NCBI GenBank assembly: GCA_022790905.1
Contig: JAAVYC010000167.1
Coordinates: 1 to 8,182 of the forward strand
Origin: Lachnospiraceae bacterium
Lineage (GTDB): Bacteria > Bacillota > Clostridia > Lachnospirales > Lachnospiraceae
Length of the DNA: 8,182 bases
Direction: 5' to 3'
In this document: positions 1 to 5,316 of the stretch, piece after piece
Layout of the letters: every line of letters starts with the position of its first letter
How positions within the stretch are numbered: position 1 is the first letter of the stretch
Made by a program: the position numbers and the translations under genes
Notes under the pieces: model-generated
Told to the model about the DNA's origin: nothing
The model's input: the letters and a program-made list of their open reading frames with translations, nothing else
The model's database searches: none

Positions 1-348
1 ATTCGCCTCTACGCCCGGAAGCTCATGCATATTTGGATGTCCTGGAATAATAGCGTGCAAACTTCCATATGTATCAAGTACTTCTTTCTCAAAATATCCT
101 TTTTCAGCAAGCACTGCATACTGAACCAAACATTTATGACCAGCCGACAGTAGGAAACGATCTCTGTCCTCCCAACCTGGCTCTTCTGGCCTTACGTTCA
201 TTTTGTAAAAATACAAAGCAGTTACAATATCCATGGAGGAAAGTGCACCACCGACATGACCGTGACCGCTTGCCCGCAACATTCTGCTGACATTTAACCG
301 ACCACGGATTGCTTTCTGCTCTAGATCGTGAATAATATTTTTATCCAC
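1..348 (-). CDS. Transketolase, N-terminal subunit (partial, 3' end beyond window)
   Basis: The first 116 residues of a split transketolase subunit that binds thiamine diphosphate (ThDP) and moves two-carbon ketol units between sugar phosphates in the cytosol. Visible motifs are GHGHVGGALSS (about residues 28-38, ThDP/substrate-site histidines), RDRFLLSAGHK (62-72, His71 matching the conserved SxGH histidine) and PGHPNMHELPGVE (102-114, His104 at the substrate phosphate-binding position). The start is GTG at 348: AGGTGG lies 7 nt upstream (356-361), no in-frame ATG is nearby, and the overlapping ATG at 353 runs into a stop after ten codons. In split transketolases the C-terminal subunit usually follows directly, here off the left edge. 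The gene has its own promoter and lies behind the terminator of the aldolase/kinase operon. The family is clear. Whether it is the housekeeping enzyme or a pathway-specific one (for example apulose-4-phosphate transketolase subunit A) cannot be decided from this fragment. Confidence 0.93.
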   Translation of the reverse strand, partial: MDKNIIHDLEQKAIRGRLNVSRMLRASGHGHVGGALSSMDIVTALYFYKMNVRPEEPGWEDRDRFLLSAGHKCLVQYAVLAEKGYFEKEVLDTYGSLHAIIPGHPNMHELPGVEAN

Positions 349-378
349 TCCATCACCACCTAACCTATTTTATCTTTT

Positions 379-392
379 CTTGTATATACAAG
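379..392. promoter_or_regulatory. Palindromic operator candidate at transketolase promoter
   Basis: CTTGTATATACAAG is a perfect 14-bp palindrome overlapping the last two bases of the -10 box and covering the expected start site near 384. That is a classic repressor position. The TTGTA-N2-TACAA form resembles operators of GntR-family sugar regulators (known for TreR- and AraR-like proteins); assignment to that family is inference. The core TGTATATACA recurs at 5023-5032. Confidence 0.6.
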
Positions 393-419
393 TATAGAAT
401 AAATTCTACTGTTTGTCAA
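391..419 (-). promoter_or_regulatory. Sigma-A promoter of transketolase gene
   Basis: Reading the minus strand, TTGACA (414-419) is followed after exactly 17 bp by TATACT (391-396). This is a near-perfect vegetative promoter. The predicted start is about 384, giving a 35-nt leader before the GTG codon. It shows that the transketolase is transcribed independently of the operon that terminates at 431-485. Confidence 0.85.
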
Positions 420-430
420 TGAAAATCTCA

Positions 431-485
431 ATAAAAAGGAAAAAGAGAACACCCAAGTTTACAACTTTTCGAAGGTGTCCTCTTT
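431..485 (-). terminator. Rho-independent terminator of the aldolase/kinase operon
   Basis: Arms 442-453 and 474-485 form a 12-bp stem. The single mismatch on the plus strand becomes a G-U pair in the minus-strand RNA, which fixes the direction. After the stem the minus RNA runs into U-rich sequence (TTCCTTTTTAT, 431-441). The 20-nt loop holds a small AAGTT/AACTT hairpin. It lies 44 bp downstream of the HAD phosphatase stop codon and closes that operon. Confidence 0.85.
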
Positions 486-529
486 CTATCCGCGATTGTG
501 CTTTCCAGTTCAAACACACCTATTATTTT

Positions 530-1348
530 TTAATCTTCTATGGGAGATAAACCAAATATATCAATGAGTGCTCGAGCCACTCCGTCCTCATCATTCGTGT
601 ACCGTGTAACATGTGCGCAGGCCTCCTTGATATTCGGCTGGGCATTCGCAATCGCGTAGCTATTTGGTGTCCGCATCAACATATCTAAGTCATTCAAATA
701 ATCGCCAAACGCAATCGTCTCATCCATTGCGATCCCGTAATGCTCACATAGCCTTTCCAGGGTGCTTCCCTTGGTCACACCTTTTTTCATCAGGTCTACC
801 CAACCGTCACCGGAAAGAACCAGAGAAAAATCTTCCTCGAACTGTCTCATCAATTCCATTCCTTTTTTCTCATTTTTTCGATGACCACCTGTGTTGATGG
901 AAAGTTTTGACATTTTATCCACGAAAAACATTTCGTCTAGATTCGGCACAATCTGAATCATATTATTAAAAAAGCGTGCCACAAAATCTTTGTGTTCCTG
1001 TGGGGAATCTTCCTGGACATAAATATTGTCCACGCCAATGAGAGCAAGATGCATATAGGAAGTCTCACGAATTACTTCCATTACCGGCTTTGCTTTTTCA
1101 TAGGAGAAATCCCCTACAAACAAGAGCTCCCCTTTTGCTGAATACGCTGTTCCCCCGTTATCCGAAACCGTTGCAATCGGCGTGTTCCCAAAATAACTGA
1201 GTATACTCGGTCTGCTTCTTCCACTCGCTGCCACAAAAATAATTCCACGGTCTTCCAGCTCCCGAATCACTCTTCGTGAATTCTCAGAAAGCATTTTCTG
1301 AGAATTCAACAAAGTGCCATCCAGATCGCTGACAATCAATTTAATCAT
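530..1348 (-). CDS. Cof-type HAD-IIB family phosphatase
   Basis: A 272-residue cytosolic haloacid dehalogenase phosphatase of the Cof/YidA/YbiV type, the usual length for this group. All four HAD motifs are present: DLDGTLL with nucleophile Asp8 and acid/base Asp10, ASGR with Ser42, Lys193 in KKGVTKGSTL, and the Mg-binding GDYLNDLDM with Asp216 and Asp220. The C2-type cap lies between motifs II and III (about residues 75-180). Such enzymes hydrolyse sugar phosphates, FMN or PLP, often with broad specificity. The SD (AGGAG, 1356-1360) sits 7 nt before the ATG and contains the stop codon of the upstream dehydrogenase, so the two genes are probably translationally coupled. As last gene of the operon it could dephosphorylate a surplus or dead-end phosphosugar; this role is inferred only from position. 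Confidence 0.93.
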   Translation of the reverse strand: MIKLIVSDLDGTLLNSQKMLSENSRRVIRELEDRGIIFVAASGRSRPSILSYFGNTPIATVSDNGGTAYSAKGELLFVGDFSYEKAKPVMEVIRETSYMHLALIGVDNIYVQEDSPQEHKDFVARFFNNMIQIVPNLDEMFFVDKMSKLSINTGGHRKNEKKGMELMRQFEEDFSLVLSGDGWVDLMKKGVTKGSTLERLCEHYGIAMDETIAFGDYLNDLDMLMRTPNSYAIANAQPNIKEACAHVTRYTNDEDGVARALIDIFGLSPIED

Positions 1349-1358
1349 TTAACTTCTC

Positions 1359-2510
1359 CTAAACGAGCGTACTAATATATTCGATCATCTCATCCATCTC
1401 AAGCTGTACTGGATTGCTGCTCATACTTGTTCCATAACTTGCTTTCGCTAGATTTGGAATCTCTTCTTTTGGAATGTTCAAATGTTTAAAGTCAGGTTTG
1501 ATACCCATGTGATCTGTCAACTCTACAATGAAATCAACAGCCGCCTGTGCACCTTCTGCAGTACTTGAAAATCTCTTTCTAGTCAACGCTTCTCCTACTT
1601 TTGCCATCCGATCTTCTACTTTTTTCTGATTCAGTTTCATTACATGCGGCAGTAAAATACCACAAGCTTCTCCGTGAGGCACATGATAAGCGATACCAAC
1701 AGCCATTCCAATACCGTGCGCTGCACCAAGTCCTGAGTTAGCAAACGCCATACCTCCCATTAAAGCTGCTGCTGCCATTCCTTCACGTGCTTCCATATCG
1801 TTTCCATCGTCAAAGGCACGGCGCAGATATTTTCCGCCAAGTTCAATTCCTCTCAGCGCCAAACCATCACTAATTGGAGTTGCACGCCAAGTTGTATACG
1901 CTTCAATCAAATGAGTCATCGCATCAATTCCTGAAAACGCTGTGACTTTCGGCGGACATCCTCTTGTCAATTCCGGATCGACGATTGTCAGATTCGCCAA
2001 CATCATATCGGAACGCATAGAACGCTTAAATGTCTGTACCTGAGAACCAAGCACAGAGTTCTTTGTCACTTCACTTCCAGTACCAGCCGTTGTAGGAATG
2101 GAAATAAATGGAACCGGTTCTTTCGTCACTTTCTTTCCTTTTCCTACATATTCCATATAATCAACTGCTGGCGTACCATTTGTAATCAGTGCAGCAACCG
2201 CTTTCCCAACATCAATGTTACTACCGCCGCCGATGGATATTACTGCATCGCAACCATCTTTCAGTGCAATTTCACACACTTCATCTGTCTGCTCAACAGT
2301 AGGCTCTCCTGCAACTTCACCATAAATCGTATACTTTGCATTGATGGAATCCAACTGTTCTTTTACCTTCGTCATTGTCTCTGATTCTTTAAAGAAAGGA
2401 TCCACAACGATTAAGAAGTTTTTTCCAAATTCTGCAACGTACTGTGCGATTTCTGCAACAGCGCCTGTTTTAAAAACTATTTTTTGTGCAGTTAAAAATG
2501 AAAATTCCAT
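1359..2510 (-). CDS. Iron-containing (group III) alcohol dehydrogenase
   Basis: A 383-residue cytosolic enzyme of the FucO/DhaT/Adh4 family, which interconverts aldehydes and alcohols with NAD(P)H and a divalent metal. The Rossmann-like N-terminal half carries GGGS (94-97) and TTAGTGSE (140-147). The metal ligands are all present: Asp196 and His200 in GIDAMTH, His265 in LGAAHG and His279 in VPHG. Asp37 in IVVD, at the position that gives NAD preference in FucO, suggests NAD(H). Residue 269 is Met where FucO and many relatives have a conserved His (267 in FucO). The start chosen is ATG at 2510, with AGGAG about 10 nt upstream; a TTG eight codons earlier precedes that SD and is unlikely. It lies 39 bp after the kinase gene and 10 bp before the phosphatase. 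Its probable job is reducing the short aldehyde released by the aldolase (inference). Confidence 0.94.
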   Translation of the reverse strand: MEFSFLTAQKIVFKTGAVAEIAQYVAEFGKNFLIVVDPFFKESETMTKVKEQLDSINAKYTIYGEVAGEPTVEQTDEVCEIALKDGCDAVISIGGGSNIDVGKAVAALITNGTPAVDYMEYVGKGKKVTKEPVPFISIPTTAGTGSEVTKNSVLGSQVQTFKRSMRSDMMLANLTIVDPELTRGCPPKVTAFSGIDAMTHLIEAYTTWRATPISDGLALRGIELGGKYLRRAFDDGNDMEAREGMAAAALMGGMAFANSGLGAAHGIGMAVGIAYHVPHGEACGILLPHVMKLNQKKVEDRMAKVGEALTRKRFSSTAEGAQAAVDFIVELTDHMGIKPDFKHLNIPKEEIPNLAKASYGTSMSSNPVQLEMDEMIEYISTLV

Positions 2511-2549
2511 AGCACAACATCTCCTATTCTGCAAAATCTTATCTAGTTA

Positions 2550-4115
2550 TTAGCAATATTTATTCTGGTAATCAGTAATCTGATTAAATCCTTCTTGTGC
2601 CAGACCTCTATAACAAGCTTTGAATACTTCGTATACTTCATTATAAAGCTCTACATTCTTTGCGATCGGATCATATGTACGTTTTACACTAACCATTGCC
2701 TCGGAAGCTTCTCTAAGATCCTTGAAGATACCTGCGCCAACTGCTCCAATCATAGCTGCGCCAAGAGCTGTTGCTTCTGGTGCCTTTACAGTCTCTACGG
2801 AACATCCATAGATATCTGCCTGAATCTGGTTCCACAGATCGGATCTAGCAGCTCCACCTGTAATACGCAATTTATCAAAATCTTTGAATCCAGCTTCATT
2901 CAGAGCTTCTAACATACCTCTCATCTCAAAACAAATACCTTCCATAGCGGCACGCAATAATTCTGATTTTGTCGTACCAAGTGTCATACCAACAAATGCT
3001 CCTCTTGCGGAATCATTGTAATATGGGCATGCAGCGCCTGCTAACCATGGTAAGAAAATAGTTCCCTTAGCTCCAAGCGGAGCTTTTCCTGCGATAGAAC
3101 TCATGATTGTATATACGTCGATACCACTTACTTCTTCTGTAACCATCTCATACTGGCTGATTGCATTTCTACACCATCTGAACGAAGAAGCTGCTGCGGA
3201 TGCATGACCTTCCATTGTATATCCACCAGCCGGATGTCCGAGTACGTGGCATTTTCCGTTCGCATCTCGAACCGGTGTGGAAGAATAACCGATACAAAGT
3301 CCTGCTGTACCTAAGCAGACAGATCCAAGACCTGCAGCTCCAGAGTTCCCAACACCTGCAGCTCCACACTGCTGATCGCCAGAACCAACAAAGATCGGTG
3401 TACCCACTTTTAATCCAGTCTTTTTTGCTACTTCCTCTGTAACACCACCGATCGGCGTACCGGATTTCATGTTGCGCGGATACTTATCGATATCCATCCC
3501 AAAGATATTACATAATTCTGGATCGAATTCAAAGGTATCTCCATTTGTCACAAGCCACCAGTTCGCATCGTCTTCCTCATCATACCAATCATCTGCTCCA
3601 AATGCTTTTGTGAGCAATGCCTGTGGGCTGATCATTTTATATGTCTTTTCATAAAGCGCTGGTTCATTCAGTCTAAACCAGAATGCACTCGTACCATATT
3701 GTACAGAGCCGAGCGGATGACCACATCTCTTATAGAGATCAAGTTCTGTCATACCGTGTTTTGCAAGCTGTTCACGAGCCCATGGAATGATCTCAGCACC
3801 ACGCTGATCCTGCCACAGAATCATGTTGTATAAGAAATTACCATCTTTGTCAATTGGCACCCAAGAAGTTCTCTGGTTTGTAAAACTAATAGAAGCGATC
3901 TCAGATGCATCTATATTCTTCTTCTCAATTGCTTTTGCAACAGATTTATATGCCAAATCAACGATATCATTTGCATCCTGCTCTACCCAGCCTGGTTTTG
4001 GATATACAGTTGGAGTCTCAAAGTATGCAGAAGAAATCTCATTACCACTCAGATCAAAAATAACGCAGCGAACCCCCATTGTTCCTGCATCAATACCGAT
4101 TACATATTTCCCCAT
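2550..4115 (-). CDS. FGGY-family carbohydrate kinase (xylulokinase-like)
   Basis: A 521-residue cytosolic ATP-dependent sugar kinase with the two actin-like domains of the FGGY family. Visible motifs are the N-terminal phosphate loop DAGTMGVR (9-16), WQDQR (101-105) in the sugar-binding region, catalytic Asp247 in GSGDQQ, a complete match to the second FGGY signature (Gly372-Glu392), the adenosine-site loop ITGGAARSDLWNQ (418-430) and PEATALGAA (446-454). The start is ATG 4115 with AAAGGAG 6 nt upstream; the 13-codon upstream extension lies inside a hairpin and is not credible. Residues 173-187 are rich in Asp, Glu and Trp, which I do not recognise from characterised members. The closest general resemblance is to xylulokinases, but FGGY enzymes act on many ketoses, polyols and signalling sugars, so the substrate is unknown. 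The gene sits between the DeoC-like aldolase and the dehydrogenase. Confidence 0.92.
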   Translation of the reverse strand: MGKYVIGIDAGTMGVRCVIFDLSGNEISSAYFETPTVYPKPGWVEQDANDIVDLAYKSVAKAIEKKNIDASEIASISFTNQRTSWVPIDKDGNFLYNMILWQDQRGAEIIPWAREQLAKHGMTELDLYKRCGHPLGSVQYGTSAFWFRLNEPALYEKTYKMISPQALLTKAFGADDWYDEEDDANWWLVTNGDTFEFDPELCNIFGMDIDKYPRNMKSGTPIGGVTEEVAKKTGLKVGTPIFVGSGDQQCGAAGVGNSGAAGLGSVCLGTAGLCIGYSSTPVRDANGKCHVLGHPAGGYTMEGHASAAASSFRWCRNAISQYEMVTEEVSGIDVYTIMSSIAGKAPLGAKGTIFLPWLAGAACPYYNDSARGAFVGMTLGTTKSELLRAAMEGICFEMRGMLEALNEAGFKDFDKLRITGGAARSDLWNQIQADIYGCSVETVKAPEATALGAAMIGAVGAGIFKDLREASEAMVSVKRTYDPIAKNVELYNEVYEVFKACYRGLAQEGFNQITDYQNKYC

Positions 4116-4134
4116 AGTATTCTCCTTTCTTTTT

Positions 4135-4163
4135 GCTCCCACTATGTATAACATAGTGGGAGC
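4135..4163 (-). repeat. Perfect intercistronic hairpin between aldolase and kinase genes
   Basis: GCTCCCACTATG (4135-4146) and its exact complement (4152-4163) flank a 5-nt loop, giving a 12-bp perfect stem. In the minus-strand mRNA it is followed by AAAAAGAAAGGAG, not a U-run, so it is not an intrinsic terminator. It ends only a few nucleotides before the kinase SD. Likely roles are an mRNA processing or 3'-end protection element for the aldolase message, or control of kinase translation. Confidence 0.7.
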
Positions 4164-4187
4164 ACATTCACCCCAATTTTTTATAAA

Positions 4188-4901
4188 TTAGCAGTCAATA
4201 TTTTTTACCATTGACTCAAAGATCGGTAACTCATCAACGATCTTCTTTGCGGAACGTGTACCGATGATGTCTACACCAGCTGCAATTGTCATCAATGCGA
4301 TAGATGTTGTCCAGAACTGTCCTGTTCCTGCAACTTTAAGTTTGCAGCGTCCTGCACAAGTTTTTACTAATAAATCGATCACTCTCATATCTGGACCACC
4401 GAAACGGCCAGTAGATGTCTTCACGAAATCTCCGCCACCTTCGATTACACATTCACATGCGTCTACGATTTCCTGATCTGTTAAGTAGCATACTTCAATG
4501 ATAAAGCGTGTCTCTCTGCCCTGTGCAGCTTTTACACATGCTTTTACTTCTTCTAAAAGATGAGCTTTGTCGCCGCTCTTTAAATGACCATAATCGATAA
4601 CGTAGTCAATGATCTCAACGCCATTCTGGATTGCGATTTCAGCCTGTCTGCATTTGTCTTCAATTGTTCCTGTACCAAATGGATAATCGATTACTACACA
4701 AGCTCTTACATCTGTTCCTTTTAATCTGTCAGCAACATGTTTCATATAGTTAGGATTTACACATACAGAATTAGTATTGTACTCGATGGACATATCTACT
4801 AACTCGTCGATTTCCTGTAATGTTGCAAATGGATTCAGTAAAGAACCATCAATCATTTTTGCCAGTGATGCCTTGTTAATGTCGATTCCACGAATTTTCA
4901 T
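4188..4901 (-). CDS. DeoC-family class I aldolase (deoxyribose-phosphate aldolase-like, divergent)
   Basis: A 237-residue TIM-barrel aldolase, close to the usual DeoC length. The reaction chemistry is conserved: Schiff-base Lys161 in DFVKTSTG, Asp99 in EIIDYVID and Lys189 in CKLKVAG match the catalytic Lys, Asp and second Lys of DERA (E. coli 167, 102, 201). Other family traits are SVCVNP (45-50), a VIDYPFGTGT version (70-79) of VIGFPLGANT, and EVCYLT (136-141). The substrate-side motifs differ. DHTLLKP is IDGSLLNP, the SGGIR phosphate loop is AGTGQF, and the first Ser of the C-terminal phosphate loop is Arg216. True deoxyribose-5-phosphate may therefore not be the substrate. The start is ATG 4901 with AAGGAGG 9 nt upstream; a 44-codon upstream extension to 5033 lacks an SD. 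First gene of the operon, with a long leader. DeoC is the best family call; the reaction is unproven. Confidence 0.88.
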   Translation of the reverse strand: MKIRGIDINKASLAKMIDGSLLNPFATLQEIDELVDMSIEYNTNSVCVNPNYMKHVADRLKGTDVRACVVIDYPFGTGTIEDKCRQAEIAIQNGVEIIDYVIDYGHLKSGDKAHLLEEVKACVKAAQGRETRFIIEVCYLTDQEIVDACECVIEGGGDFVKTSTGRFGGPDMRVIDLLVKTCAGRCKLKVAGTGQFWTTSIALMTIAAGVDIIGTRSAKKIVDELPIFESMVKNIDC

Positions 4902-5020
4902 TGTAAAATTCCTCCTTGATAAAATTAATTTGTTATAATAAGTAAGTAATCTACATACAAAAATAGAATATGCTGCTTGTTCGCAGAATAATTCCAGAAT
5001 CTTGTCAATTTGTGTATTTT

Positions 5021-5034
5021 CATGTATATACATG
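5021..5034. promoter_or_regulatory. Second palindromic operator candidate, in the aldolase leader
   Basis: CATGTATATACATG is a perfect 14-bp palindrome sharing the 10-bp core TGTATATACA with the site at the transketolase promoter (379-392); the two differ by one base per half. It lies about 111 nt downstream of the predicted start, so a bound protein would act as a roadblock, or would serve a promoter not recognised here. Confidence 0.45.
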
Positions 5035-5097
5035 CTTTGCCAAAAAAATTAATATACATACCCTATGCCATACAAATCACTTTCCTCTAAAATCATT

Positions 5098-5126
5098 TTA
5101 ATATCGCAAAATATAGCAGATATTAA
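5098..5126. repeat. AT-rich inverted repeat early in the aldolase leader
   Basis: TTAATATC (5098-5105) and GATATTAA (5119-5126) are perfect complements separated by 13 nt. In the minus RNA this is an 8-bp AU-rich stem starting about 20 nt after the predicted start. It could be a 5' stabilising hairpin or a spaced operator. AT-rich repeats of this size can arise by chance. Confidence 0.35.
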
Positions 5127-5151
5127 CATTTACTACATTTGTATGTTTGTT

Positions 5152-5180
5152 ATTATACTATCACATTGCCAGCTTGTCAA
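5152..5180 (-). promoter_or_regulatory. Consensus sigma-A promoter of the aldolase/kinase operon
   Basis: On the minus strand TTGACA (5175-5180) and TATAAT (5152-5157) match the vegetative consensus at all 12 positions with the ideal 17-bp spacer. The predicted start is about 5145. A promoter this strong in front of an apparently catabolic operon usually needs repression, which agrees with the palindromes and long leader. No clear catabolite-repression (cre) site was found. Confidence 0.88.
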
Positions 5181-5246
5181 TTCTTTTTTCGATCTCCTTT
5201 TGTAAAAAATGCACATAACAAGTTCCACTTTCTCCCAAATTTTTAG

Positions 5247-5265
5247 TGTCTAAATTTTTCAGACA
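5247..5265. repeat. Small inverted repeat upstream of the aldolase promoter
   Basis: TGTCT (5247-5251) and AGACA (5261-5265) flank an AT-rich 9-nt centre in which AAA and TTT can also pair. It lies about 70 bp upstream of the operon's -35 box and just beyond the galE terminator. No U-run follows it, so it does not look like a second terminator. An activator site is possible but weakly supported. Confidence 0.25.
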
Positions 5266-5272
5266 TATACCT

Positions 5273-5303
5273 AAAAAAGGTCCCGCCTTAAGACGAAACC
5301 TTT
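5273..5303 (-). terminator. Rho-independent terminator of galE
   Basis: In minus-strand RNA AAAGGUUUCGUC (5303-5292) pairs along its full length with GGCGGGACCUUU (5287-5276) around a UUAA tetraloop, using three G-U pairs that exist only in this orientation. A run of six U (5278-5273) follows. It begins 13 bp after the galE stop codon. Confidence 0.92.
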
Positions 5304-5316
5304 ATTTTTATAACGA

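Larger units (their letters stand above)
4902..5151 (-). other. Long untranslated leader of the aldolase operon
   Basis: From the predicted start near 5145 to the ATG at 4901 is about 244 nt with no credible gene. It holds an AU-rich hairpin (5098-5126), a U7 run in the minus RNA (5042-5048) without a convincing stem before it, the palindrome at 5021-5034 and the SD (4911-4917). No known riboswitch class is recognisable to me. The length suggests post-initiation control or a second, nearer promoter. Confidence 0.55.

Noticed and set aside
69..290. Plus-strand 73-codon reading frame at the left edge
   Set aside because: It is antisense to the transketolase coding sequence and shows no protein features.
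2511..2534. Upstream TTG start for the iron alcohol dehydrogenase (8 extra residues)
   Set aside because: It would put the AGGAG inside the coding sequence; the ATG at 2510 follows that SD and begins the conserved family N-terminus.
4116..4154. 13-codon upstream start of the kinase
   Set aside because: It lies in the hairpin and lacks an SD; AAAGGAG directs ATG 4115, where the family's conserved N-terminus begins.
4932..4960. Weak second promoter before the aldolase (TTGTAT-N17-TATAAC)
   Set aside because: The -35 is poor and the start would fall almost on the SD; kept only as an alternative to the long-leader reading.
5003..5008. TTGACA in the aldolase leader as another -35 box
   Set aside because: No acceptable -10 hexamer 16-18 bp downstream (TGCGAA at the 17-bp position).
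4902..5033. 44-codon N-terminal extension of the aldolase reading frame starting at ATG 5033
   Set aside because: No SD before 5033, the ATG lies inside the palindrome, the extension has no DeoC similarity, and a strong AAGGAGG precedes the ATG at 4901.
5088..5100. TAAAATCATTTTA palindrome in the aldolase leader
   Set aside because: Short and AT-only apart from the centre, and overlaps the better inverted repeat at 5098-5126; likely chance.
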